Notes: a model not told the origin generated them from the sequence alone. DNA of 14,499 nt from an uncultured Eubacteriales bacterium (GCA_900547565.1 URHI01000038.1:1-14499); one strand, 5' to 3'. Shown: positions 6,956 through 14,007, counted from the stretch's first letter. A program made the numbers and translations.

Positions 6956-8143
6956 TTATTGCTTGCTGTCAGCCTCTTTTACGACATAGACCAGAGCGGA
7001 TTTGTTAACGAAGCCGCTGGACTCCCACTTGATGTTGGAACCGGTGACACCGGGAGTGGTGTATTCAAAGCCGCCGTTGAATATTTCGCGAAGGACGTCG
7101 CACATGTCGCTCGGAGAGGTGGTGACGCTTATCTTATCGCCGGCCTTGAGCATGGCGTTGTACAGCGCGTAAATGCAGTCGTAAGCCGAAGCACCGAACT
7201 GGTTCAGCGTTTCGGTGCCGTACTTCTCGGTGTACTTCTTGATAAACTCAGCCGAGGCACCTTCGGTAGCCTTGGAGTTGAAGTGCGACAGGAAGGATAC
7301 CTGCTGCGGGATCTTGGTGATATCAAAGCCTTCAACGCTGGTGTCGATACCGTCAAGGCCGTCACAGCCGTAGTAAACCGCATCGGCGGCCACATCGTTC
7401 TTAGCCTCGTCCATGAACTGAGCCGCGGGAGCCGAGTAAATGGGCATGAATATGAACTTGCAGTTCTTCAGTGTGTCGATCTGAGCCTGGAAGGAAGCGA
7501 CAACGTCGCCCGAGAAACTGGCCTCGACAACGGTAATGCTCGAATCAAGAGAAGCCTTGAATTTCTCGCGGATACCGGTGGAGTAGGGGTCATCGGAGCG
7601 GTACAGCATACCGATAGTCTGGCCGGCGTAGTTTTGGTTAACGTAGTTGGCAGCCGCAACGCCCTGGTTGGCATCTGCAAAGCACATCTGATAAGCGTTG
7701 TCATACTCGACCACCGCGTCTGCGGAAGCGGAGGGGGTCAGGAAGAACAGGTTGTCGTTCTTGGACAGTGTCTTGAACTCAAGGCAGGGAGCGGAGGTAA
7801 CGCAGCCGAGGGAAACCTGCATACCGGCCTCATACATTGTAGTATAGTTGGTGTTGACGTTTTCAGCCTTATGAGCGTCGTCCATCATGACGAACTCGAT
7901 CATAACGCCGTTGATGCCGCCTTTGGCGTTGATTTCATCAACAGCCATCTGAGCACCATTCTTGACGGCAATGCCGTACACCGCAGCGCCGCCGGTCAGC
8001 GGGCCGGAGGCACCGATATAATACTTTGTGTTGTTGGCCGCGTAGTTTTTCTTGCCGCTCTGAGTGTTGTTGCATGCTGCGAGGCAGGCAACTATCATGA
8101 GCAACGCAAGAACGAGGGAAAATACTTTTGCTGTGGTTTTCAT
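6956..8143 (-). CDS. livJ: Branched-chain amino acid-binding lipoprotein, LivJ/LivK type
   Basis: This is the extracellular substrate-binding protein that hands Leu/Ile/Val to LivHM. The 395-residue protein starts with a lipoprotein signal: MKTTAKVFSLVLALLMIVAC then LAAC, with Cys24 as the likely lipidated residue. The mature part is a type I periplasmic-binding fold: IGASGPLTGGAAVYGIAVKN and GAQMAVDEINAKGGINGV are the family's ligand-lobe start, followed by VSLGCVTSAPCLEFKTL and PSASADAV. The ATG at 8143 is preceded by AAAGGAG at good spacing. It is the first structural gene of livJHMGF and lies 127 bp after the leader reading frame. The exact ligand cannot be read from the sequence; the other liv genes support branched-chain amino acids. 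Confidence 0.94.
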   Translation of the reverse strand: MKTTAKVFSLVLALLMIVACLAACNNTQSGKKNYAANNTKYYIGASGPLTGGAAVYGIAVKNGAQMAVDEINAKGGINGVMIEFVMMDDAHKAENVNTNYTTMYEAGMQVSLGCVTSAPCLEFKTLSKNDNLFFLTPSASADAVVEYDNAYQMCFADANQGVAAANYVNQNYAGQTIGMLYRSDDPYSTGIREKFKASLDSSITVVEASFSGDVVASFQAQIDTLKNCKFIFMPIYSAPAAQFMDEAKNDVAADAVYYGCDGLDGIDTSVEGFDITKIPQQVSFLSHFNSKATEGASAEFIKKYTEKYGTETLNQFGASAYDCIYALYNAMLKAGDKISVTTSPSDMCDVLREIFNGGFEYTTPGVTGSNIKWESSGFVNKSALVYVVKEADSKQ

Positions 8144-8216
8144 GGTAAATGTTCTCCTTTGAAAATGAAATTAATATCAGGCATCGGAGACCCGGTGCAT
8201 AATAACATAAATAAAT

Positions 8217-8253
8217 TTAACCGCCTTGCCCGACATATGGGTAAGGCGGTTAA
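8217..8253 (-). terminator. Leader terminator hairpin upstream of livJ (candidate attenuator)
   Basis: A 15-bp stem (8217-8231 with 8239-8253), one G-U pair, 7-nt loop. On the minus strand it is followed by ATTTATTTATGTTATTAT, a moderately U-rich tract. It lies 17 bp after the leader ORF stop and about 70 bp before livJ. Its 5' arm GCCTTACCC (8239-8247) also pairs perfectly with GGGTAAGGC (8305-8313) inside the leader ORF, so two folds compete. Confidence 0.65.
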
Positions 8254-8270
8254 TATTGTTTACATGTCAA

Positions 8271-8570
8271 TTAATTAACATGCCAGCAAATCAACTTCAT
8301 ATGTGCCTTACCCTGCCGCGGTACTGTAATTCGTACATTTACAAACAGTACAAGCAGTACAAGTACGACTGATACTACAGACAGCATACCAATAATGCCC
8401 GCAAATACGGATACAAGGAAGATAAAAGCAAAGAAAGACACTGCAAGGGCAGTGTCTTTTACACAGTTATGCATTTTTGCGTGCTTTGCGGTTGCAGGAC
8501 ATGCGGAAAAAGCCATATCCGAAAACATAGCTGAACGTGTATTTTTGGTTGTTCCGGCTGTGAAGTACAT
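8271..8570 (-). CDS. 99-codon leader reading frame, rich in Val/Leu/Ile at its end
   Basis: I recognise no family. The frame has a clear promoter 37 bp upstream and GGACGGAGG about 9 nt before the ATG at 8570, so it is probably translated. Residues 1-40 are polar and Ala/Thr/Lys-rich; 41-83 are strongly hydrophobic. Residues 63-83 hold nine Val, five Leu and one Ile; eight of the nine Val codons are GTA. Codon choice is more AT-ending than in the neighbouring liv and pepP-like genes. A perfect 11-bp hairpin lies inside the frame, and a terminator-like hairpin follows the stop. Because it precedes a branched-chain amino acid transporter, I favour a leader peptide whose translation controls readthrough. 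The alternative is a real small membrane protein, whose helix would be rich in the same residues anyway. Confidence 0.6.
   Translation of the reverse strand: MYFTAGTTKNTRSAMFSDMAFSACPATAKHAKMHNCVKDTALAVSFFAFIFLVSVFAGIIGMLSVVSVVLVLLVLFVNVRITVPRQGKAHMKLICWHVN
8305..8313 (-). promoter_or_regulatory. Antiterminator segment in the liv leader
   Basis: On the minus strand this reads GGGTAAGGC, the exact complement of the terminator 5' arm (8239-8247) and one base different from the terminator 3' arm GGGCAAGGC (8223-8231). Pairing here would block the terminator. It starts 8 nt after the last codon of the Val/Leu-rich run, so a ribosome paused in the run could leave it free. Confidence 0.55.
8434..8459. 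terminator. Perfect 11-bp hairpin inside the leader ORF
   Basis: AAAGACACTGC pairs with GCAGTGTCTTT around a 4-nt loop. On the minus strand it is followed by CTTTGCTTTT, on the plus strand by a T. It resembles an intrinsic terminator or pause hairpin within the leader ORF; active translation would melt it. It could synchronise the ribosome with RNA polymerase, or stop untranslated transcripts. Confidence 0.5.
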
Positions 8571-8606
8571 GTTCTATTTCCTCCGTCCTTTGAATTGATT
8601 TGTTAA

Positions 8607-8636
8607 ATTCTATCACACAGACGCCCCCTGTGTCAA
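8607..8636 (-). promoter_or_regulatory. Promoter of the liv leader and operon
   Basis: On the minus strand, -35 TTGACA (8631-8636), an 18-bp spacer and -10 TAGAAT (8607-8612). The predicted start is about 30 nt before the leader ORF. I saw no comparably good promoter between the leader hairpin and livJ, so this one probably drives the whole operon. Confidence 0.75.
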
Positions 8637-8666
8637 TAACTATTTTTGATAAAATTTGAATCAAAC

Positions 8667-8695
8667 TTGACAACTCAATTGTATTTTTATACAAA
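8667..8695 (+). promoter_or_regulatory. Possible upstream promoter for yqeG
   Basis: -35 TTGACA (8667-8672), 17-bp spacer, -10 TACAAA (8690-8695). The -10 is imperfect. It is divergent from the liv leader promoter and about 115 bp ahead of the yqeG start. Confidence 0.4.
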
Positions 8696-8752
8696 ACAGC
8701 CGTATACATACGTTTTCAGATCCCGTGTGTGCGGGAAATTTGCGAAAAGCGC

Positions 8753-8782
8753 TTGATATTGATGCCATATGTGTGTTAAAAT
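8753..8782 (+). promoter_or_regulatory. Proximal promoter for yqeG
   Basis: -35 TTGATA (8753-8758), 18-bp spacer, -10 TAAAAT (8777-8782) with TGT just before it, an extended -10. It lies about 30 bp before the start codon. Confidence 0.6.
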
Positions 8783-8810
8783 AGACATATTCCCAAAGGA
8801 GGTGCTTACG

Positions 8811-9329
8811 GTGTCCTTAGTACCGGATCTGCGGCTCGGCAGCTATACCGATCTGACATCTGACATTCTTGCCGGGTATGGCGTCCGCGCCCTGCTCATC
8901 GACATAGACAATACTTTAGCCCCCTACGAACAGCCGCTGCCGGATGACCGTCACCGGGAATGGTTTGCATCGCTCTCAGCGGCAGGCATACGCTGCGCGC
9001 TGATCTCCAACAATAAGCCCGACCGTGTTCAGCTCTTCAATGCTTCGCTCGGCCTGCCGGCATATGCCGACTGCGGCAAGCCGCGGCGCAAGTATCTGCG
9101 TATTGCGCTGGAGGAGCTGGGCGTTGCACCGGCCGATGCCGCTGTGCTCGGAGACCAGATATTCACCGATTGCCTGTCGGCGCGCCGCATGGGTATGAAG
9201 GCATTTATAGTTCCGCCGATACACGACAAACGCACGCTGTTTTTCCGTTTCAAACGGGCACTTGAAAAGCCGTTCATACGGGCTTATGACCGCCGTCACG
9301 GCACAGCAGCGCACAAACAGTCAAAATGA
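8811..9329 (+). CDS. yqeG: YqeG-type HAD-superfamily phosphatase
   Basis: A YqeG family HAD-IIIA phosphatase of 172 residues. The physiological substrate is not established by sequence. The HAD motifs are complete: motif I LLIDIDNTLAPYEQP with Asp31 nucleophile and Asp33 acid/base, motif II ALISNNK, Lys90 in CGKPRRKYL for motif III, and motif IV VLGDQIFTD with Asp115 and Asp120. I chose the GTG at 8811 because AAGGAGGTG lies 7 nt upstream and the product then starts MSLVPDLRLGSYTDL as in the family. The frame remains open back to 8769 without a ribosome site. Two further plus-strand genes follow; the 46-bp gap to the next has only a weak 5-bp hairpin, so co-transcription is likely. Confidence 0.93.
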   Translation: MSLVPDLRLGSYTDLTSDILAGYGVRALLIDIDNTLAPYEQPLPDDRHREWFASLSAAGIRCALISNNKPDRVQLFNASLGLPAYADCGKPRRKYLRIALEELGVAPADAAVLGDQIFTDCLSARRMGMKAFIVPPIHDKRTLFFRFKRALEKPFIRAYDRRHGTAAHKQSK

Positions 9330-9375
9330 AATGCGGACAGTACCGCACAAAATTTATTTATAGAAGGATAAAATT

Positions 9376-10233
9376 ATGTGTAAACCAACCTTCGGCCCCG
9401 GCGGCAACGGCGACTGGTTCCGTCGGGACGGCATGAAATCCCCGCTTCAGACACCCGGCTGGCTTGAGCGCGTGGGACTGGACTCGTTTGAGTATGAGGC
9501 TACGCGCGGAGTTTCGGCCGGAGAGGACGCACTGCGGGCACTCGGCGACAAGGCGCGTGAGCACGGCATACACATGTCACTGCACACGCCATACTATATC
9601 TCGCTGTCCGGCACCGACCCGTCCACGCGACTCAAGAGTATAGATTATATTGAAAAATCGCTTTGGGCAGCTGACCTTATCGGCGCACGCACCATAGTGA
9701 TACACAGCGGCAGTGCCGGAAAGATACCGCGCGAGGAGGCCATGCGGCTGTCCTGCGACACGCTGTACAAGCTGATCGAGGCGCTTGACGGACGTTATCC
9801 CGATATCCGCCTTGGCATTGAAACCATGGGTAAGCTGAACCAGCTGGGTGACCTCGGAGAGGTGCTTGAGCAGTGCGCGGTGGACGAGCGGTTTGTTCCG
9901 GTGGTGGATTTCGGACATCTCAATTGCCGCGAGGCCGGCAATGCCTTTCCCGATATCGACAGTTACCGGCGTGTTTTCGACCGCATTGCCGCCGCACGCG
10001 GCGACGAGGTCGCAAAGTCTTTGCACTGCCATTTTTCAAAGATCGAGTACACCTCAGCGGGCGAAAAGCGTCATGTCACCTTTGAGCAGAGCGGCGGCTA
10101 CGGCCCCGAATTCGAGCCGCTTGCAGAGGCCATACGGCTGGAGGGAGTCTCACCCAACATTATCTGCGAGTCGGCCGGAACGCAGGCCGAGGACGCACTT
10201 GCCATGAAAAATATTTTCTACAGAAAGGCATAA
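9376..10233 (+). CDS. Endonuclease IV-like TIM-barrel metalloprotein (AP endonuclease family 2)
   Basis: A 285-residue protein of the Nfo/xylose isomerase-like TIM barrel group. Most zinc ligands of endonuclease IV can be matched: His70 (LHTPYY), His110 (IVIHSGSAGK), Glu149 (LGIETMGK), Asp178 and His181 (VVDFGHLN), His217 (LHCHFSKIEY), His233 (EKRHVTF) and Glu265 (ICESAG). The Asp of the usual DRH is replaced: the sequence is EKRH, so the position holds Lys231, with Glu230 adjacent. A zinc-dependent DNA repair nuclease is therefore likely but not certain; a sugar isomerase-like role is possible. GAAGGA precedes the ATG at 9376. The next gene starts 5 bp after its stop, which supports an operon. 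Confidence 0.85.
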   Translation: MCKPTFGPGGNGDWFRRDGMKSPLQTPGWLERVGLDSFEYEATRGVSAGEDALRALGDKAREHGIHMSLHTPYYISLSGTDPSTRLKSIDYIEKSLWAADLIGARTIVIHSGSAGKIPREEAMRLSCDTLYKLIEALDGRYPDIRLGIETMGKLNQLGDLGEVLEQCAVDERFVPVVDFGHLNCREAGNAFPDIDSYRRVFDRIAAARGDEVAKSLHCHFSKIEYTSAGEKRHVTFEQSGGYGPEFEPLAEAIRLEGVSPNIICESAGTQAEDALAMKNIFYRKA

Positions 10234-10238
10234 ATACC

Positions 10239-11312
10239 ATGACTCATCTCGAAAAGCTGCTTAAATATCTGTCCGGTGCCGACACCGACGCCGTGATCGT
10301 CACCTCTGAAGTCAACCAGCGTTATCTCTCGGGCTTCCCGTTCACCGACGGTTACCTGCTGATAATGCCGGAAAAATCCTACCTTGTGACTGACTTCCGC
10401 TATACTGAAGCCGCCCGTGCCAAAGCCGATCCGGGATTGGAAGTCGTAGCTCCCGGCAACATGCTCGGCTTTATGGCCGAAAAGCTGGCAGAGTACGGGG
10501 CCGCAAGCTATTGCTTTGAGGAGGCGACATTGTCCTGTGCCGGACTGGAGCGCATGAGACGCGCGATCCCCGATGCCGAGGCGGTGTCGGGCGCGTCTGC
10601 CGTGATAGACGGCCTGCGCGAGTTCAAGGACGAAAAAGAGCTTAACGCCATCTCACGCGCCCAGGACATTGCCGACGCGGCATTTGTCCACATTCTTGAC
10701 TTTATCAAGCCCGATATGACCGAGCTTGAGGTAGCGCTCGAGCTTGAATTCTTTATGCGCCGCAACGGTGCAGAGGCCGCAGCCTTTGATACCATCGCAG
10801 TGTCGGGCACAGCATCATCCATGCCGCACGGAGTTCCGCGTCCCGTAAAGCTGGAGCGCGGCTTTCTTACCATGGACTACGGCGCCCGCGTCGACGGATA
10901 CTGCTCGGATATGACGCGTACTGTAGTCATCGGCAGGGCCGACGCCGACATGAAGAAGCTGTACAACACTGTACTGTCGGCACAGCTTGCCGGGCTTGAA
11001 GCCGTCCGAGAAGGGGCAGACTGTCGCGGAGTCGATAAAGTCGCGCGCGATATAATCTACGGTGCAGGCTACGAGGGCTGCTTCGGCCACGGACTCGGCC
11101 ACGGCGTCGGAATGTATATTCACGAGGCTCCCCGCCTCTCCCCCGGAGCGCGCGAGGGTGAAAAGCTGGTCACGGGCCAGATCGTCACGGTAGAGCCGGG
11201 AATTTATATTGAAGGAAAATACGGTTGCCGCATAGAGGACATGGTTTGCGTCAGGCAGGACGGAGCGCACAATTTCGCGCACAGTCCCAAGGAACTGATA
11301 GAGCTGTTCTGA
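10239..11312 (+). CDS. M24-family metallopeptidase, Xaa-Pro aminopeptidase type
   Basis: The 357-residue cytoplasmic protein has the two-domain layout of Xaa-Pro peptidases. The N-terminal creatinase-like domain (about 1-130) includes VNQRYLSGFPFTDGYLLI and YLVTDFRYTEAA. The C-terminal pita-bread domain carries all five metal ligands: Asp213 and Asp224 (LTMDYGARVDGYCSDMTRTV), His288 (FGHGLGHGVGMYIHE), Glu319 (VTVEPGIY) and Glu333 (CRIEDMV). It would remove N-terminal residues ahead of proline. The ATG at 10239 has GAAAGG about 10 nt upstream. It is the last gene of the yqeG run. I saw no hairpin after its stop; the next gene has its own promoter. PepP versus PepQ specificity cannot be settled here. 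Confidence 0.93.
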   Translation: MTHLEKLLKYLSGADTDAVIVTSEVNQRYLSGFPFTDGYLLIMPEKSYLVTDFRYTEAARAKADPGLEVVAPGNMLGFMAEKLAEYGAASYCFEEATLSCAGLERMRRAIPDAEAVSGASAVIDGLREFKDEKELNAISRAQDIADAAFVHILDFIKPDMTELEVALELEFFMRRNGAEAAAFDTIAVSGTASSMPHGVPRPVKLERGFLTMDYGARVDGYCSDMTRTVVIGRADADMKKLYNTVLSAQLAGLEAVREGADCRGVDKVARDIIYGAGYEGCFGHGLGHGVGMYIHEAPRLSPGAREGEKLVTGQIVTVEPGIYIEGKYGCRIEDMVCVRQDGAHNFAHSPKELIELF

Positions 11313-11327
11313 GAGTTTCGCAGGATG

Positions 11328-11356
11328 TTGACAAAATCATACATGTGATGTATAAT
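11328..11356 (+). promoter_or_regulatory. Perfect consensus promoter for the transglutaminase-like gene
   Basis: -35 TTGACA (11328-11333), exactly 17 bp, -10 TATAAT (11351-11356). This is the textbook sigma-A consensus, unusual in the window, and predicts strong constitutive expression. No clear operator overlaps it. Confidence 0.85.
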
Positions 11357-11388
11357 AAAACAGGATTTTGATACCAACGGAGGCTACT

Positions 11389-12573
11389 ATGAAGAAACAT
11401 ATACTCAGATGGCTGTCGGCGGCGATCGCGGCTTTGATGCTGATTGCTCCCGCAACTGTACTACCAGCCACGGCTGAGGCCGTTGAGGTGACAACTCACG
11501 CGTTGCCCGCCGGCGATGCGGAGTTGCTTGTCGGCTATCCCCTGCCTGACGCAACCGCAGTATCGGACGGATTTGTCACCGGTCAGCTTCCGGTGCTGTA
11601 TTCCGACGGTCAGAAGCTCGGAAATACGGATTTCTGCTATTCCCGCCTCAGTTCGGATGAGCAGAAAATGTACTGCGCACTTGACGATATGATGTTGCAG
11701 TACGTGGCAGGCGAGGATTTTCGGGACAAGGACTATTCCGACTCCGATCATGTCATGCTTACCGCTGTGTGCAACGGGATTTCGCTTTCTACAGACGAGC
11801 TGAAGCTTGTCCTGTCGGCGTATCTTTACGATAACCCTCAGTATTATTGGGTGAGCAACAGCTTCGGCTACAGCGTCGGTACCAACAGCGCACTGCAGCT
11901 GTTGGTGGATCCGTATTTTTACGAAGCCGTAGCGCGTGCCGCGGCCAACTATGCAATTTCCGCGACCGAGAGCATATGGCTGGCCGAGCTTGACAAATAC
12001 GATTCGGATTACGATAAGGTCCGCGTGCTTCACAATATTATCTGCGAGAAAACAGACTACGCTTACAACTCATCCGGCCAGCCGGAAACCGCAAAATGGG
12101 CGCACAGCATATACGGTGTGCTTGGCGGCATGGGCGCTGTCTGCGACGGCTATTCAAAGACATTTCAGTACCTGCTCAACAAGCAGGGCATTGATACCGC
12201 CTGCATAGCGGGTACTGCATATTCAGCCGGAGGAACATCGCTGGGCGGTCACTCGTGGAATGCGGTCAGGCTGGACGGAAGCTACTATACTATCGACGTC
12301 ACCTGGGACGACATCGGAGATGTATCCGAATTTGACAAATCCAAATTCGGTTATTGCATTTACGACTATTTCTGCACTCAGTACAGCGCGTTTTCAACAA
12401 CGCATAAGCCATACTCCACTACGGGTATAGGCTGCTATGTCACGCTTAGCAGTGACACGTTTTCAGATAGCACCGATCATGAATACTACCGTGTATACAA
12501 CGGCTACATGGAGGGCGTAACACAGGAGAAGCTTGGCACATTTGCCGGCGCGACAGCCGCCCTGACAGCCTGA
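11389..12573 (+). CDS. Secreted transglutaminase-like protein, N-terminal part (frameshifted)
   Basis: The protein starts with a signal peptide (MKKHILRWLSAAIAALMLIA, cleavage likely near TAEA). A transglutaminase/protease-like core follows. Its triad is visible: Cys252 in MGAVCDGYSKTFQYLL, His288 in GGHSWNAVRLDG, and Asp303 in YYTIDVTWDD. It may cross-link or cleave proteins at the cell surface; the substrate is unknown. I chose the ATG at 11389, since GGAGG lies 6 nt upstream; the seven codons before it have no ribosome site. The frame stops at 12573 shortly after GTFAGATAALTA. The continuation is in the -1 frame: LIFIASSSQDMFGMLLTCLG. The full protein would be about 820 residues. Either the gene has lost a base here or the sequence has an error. 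Confidence 0.85.
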   Translation: MKKHILRWLSAAIAALMLIAPATVLPATAEAVEVTTHALPAGDAELLVGYPLPDATAVSDGFVTGQLPVLYSDGQKLGNTDFCYSRLSSDEQKMYCALDDMMLQYVAGEDFRDKDYSDSDHVMLTAVCNGISLSTDELKLVLSAYLYDNPQYYWVSNSFGYSVGTNSALQLLVDPYFYEAVARAAANYAISATESIWLAELDKYDSDYDKVRVLHNIICEKTDYAYNSSGQPETAKWAHSIYGVLGGMGAVCDGYSKTFQYLLNKQGIDTACIAGTAYSAGGTSLGGHSWNAVRLDGSYYTIDVTWDDIGDVSEFDKSKFGYCIYDYFCTQYSAFSTTHKPYSTTGIGCYVTLSSDTFSDSTDHEYYRVYNGYMEGVTQEKLGTFAGATAALTA

Positions 12574-12599
12574 TCTTCATAGCAAGTTCGTCACAAGAT

Positions 12600-13874
12600 A
12601 TGTTCGGAATGTTACTGACATGTCTGGGTTCGGATGAAAGTATCCGCCTGTCATCGGATCTGTATGGCTATGTAATGATAGTCCGCCGCGAACGTTTGCA
12701 CGCTGATGTGCCCGCCGCGCCGGAGTTTATGTCGGCGACTCCGTCGTCGGTAACGCTCAGGAGTACGGAAGGCTACGAATACAGTCTTGATAAAACGGCG
12801 TGGCAGACTTCGCCTACCTTCACGGGTCTGACCGCCGGACAAACGGTCAGGCTGTACCAGCGTGTTGCGCGCGGCAGCGATAACTACGCAAGCGAGGCAT
12901 CGGAGGCGCTGGAATTTGTTGTTCCCACTGCCGATATTGCGGCACCTGCGCTTATTTCGGCAACGCCCATGCTCGGAAGCAACATAAGCATGCTGTTTGA
13001 CGTCGACAAGAGCAGCGTTGAAAACTACCAAAATGTGAGTATGCTTGTCAGCTTCCGCGGAGAGGACATATTGCTCAAGGATTATGTAGATCTGTCGTCT
13101 TCCGGCGTTGACTCGCTGAGATTCTGCTTTGACGGAATTGTCGCCAAAACTATGGCGGACAGCATCACGGCGGTGGCGGTTTGCGAGCTCGGAGAGAGCG
13201 TGTATTACGGCTCACCGATACAACTCAGCATCAAGGACTACTGCATGTTCCAGCTTAACAACAGCACCGACAGCAAGCTGAGAACGCTGTGCGCCGATTT
13301 GTTGAATTACGGTGCGGCATCGCAGAAATATTTCAAATACAACACCGAAGCTCTTGCCAATGCGGATATGACATCCGAGCATCAGGCATTTGCAACGTCC
13401 GCAGAGCCGGTGCTCACATCGCGGCTTGCTCTTATGACCGAGCTTGAGTCACCCAAGGTCAGCTTTGTTTCGGCAATGCTCAATCTTCGGAATTCTGTTG
13501 GTGTGGCTTGCGTTTTCAGGAGTGAGGTCGATGTCGGTCTGTTGTCGTTCGAAATATGGATCGACAGCGACAACGACAGTATCAAGGACGAAGCTGAGGT
13601 CCAGACGATCGCCGCCGGCTCGGTTGCTTTTGAGGATTACAACCTTGGTGGCGAGGACTGCAAGCTGCTGTACATAGACGGTATTGCCGCCGGCTGCATG
13701 CGTTCGGATATCTACGTTACCGCGTATGCGGGCGAAGAAGCGGTGAGCCGTCAGTTGAGATACAGCATTGAATCATATGCGGCGGCGATGTCGGGCAAGT
13801 CAGGTACGCTGGCCGAGCTATGCAAGGCTCTGATGAAATACTCCGATGCCGTACTGGCATATTCCGGAAACTGA
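12600..13874 (+). pseudogene. C-terminal part of the same secreted protein, out of frame
   Basis: The frame is open from about 12540 onward, but no ribosome site precedes the first ATG at 12600, so this is probably not an independent gene. It begins MFGMLLTCLGSDESIRLSSD. Next is a small beta-rich repeat: YEYSLDKTAWQTSPTFTGLT then YQRVARGSDNYASEASEAL, like fibronectin type III-related modules in clostridial surface proteins. The final 250 residues, with KDYCMFQLNNSTDSKLRTLC, DLLNYGAASQKYFKYNTEAL and SIESYAAAMSGKSGTLAELC, resemble a region I recall at the end of secreted proteins in gut Clostridia; its function is unknown. No dockerin or sortase motif was found. The small peptide gene follows 15 bp after the stop. 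Confidence 0.75.
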
Positions 13875-13889
13875 TCTTGGAGGGGCAAC

Positions 13890-14003
13890 ATGAAAGAAAC
13901 ATACGATAAACCGATCGCGGAAATAATTCAGCTCAATCCGAAGGACGTTATTACAATCTCGGGTGAAAACAATTTGACCGAGCCGCATACATTCAATTTT
14001 TAG
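13890..14003 (+). CDS. 37-residue peptide with DVITxSG-type motif, function unknown
   Basis: The short frame starts MKETYDKPIAEIIQLNPKD and continues VITISGENNLTEPHTFNF. GGAGG lies 6 nt before the ATG, one of the best ribosome sites in the window, so translation is likely. From memory, gut Clostridia carry many short peptides of the form Y-x-x-P-x-x-E-x-I-x-L-x-x-x-D-V-I-T-x-S-G with a variable tail; I cannot name an accepted function. It has no signal peptide or membrane segment. The start is only 15 bp after the upstream stop, so it shares the mRNA of the secreted transglutaminase-like protein. A leader-plus-variable-core form, as in modified peptides, is one idea, but no modifying enzyme is in view. 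Confidence 0.65.
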   Translation: MKETYDKPIAEIIQLNPKDVITISGENNLTEPHTFNF

Positions 14004-14007
14004 TATT

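Noticed and set aside
8155..8200. CodY-like AT-rich site near the livJ ribosome site
   Set aside because: AATTTCATTTTCAAA resembles the CodY box only loosely and lacks its symmetry.
6926..8278. 450-codon open frame on the plus strand antisense to livJ
   Set aside because: It is the mirror of the livJ coding frame, has no ribosome site at its start, and its translation resembles no known fold. LivJ on the other strand has clear family motifs and a lipobox.
8305..8330. T-box riboswitch signature in the liv leader (minus strand GTACCGCGG)
   Set aside because: Only the second half of the T-box sequence is matched; the UGG that pairs with the tRNA end is absent (ACA instead), and no stem I motifs were found. 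The match can be explained by the coding sequence GTA-CCG-CGG.
9332..9347. Hairpin between yqeG and the endonuclease IV-like gene
   Set aside because: Only a 5-bp stem (TGCGG/CCGCA) with no clean T-run; too weak to call a terminator.
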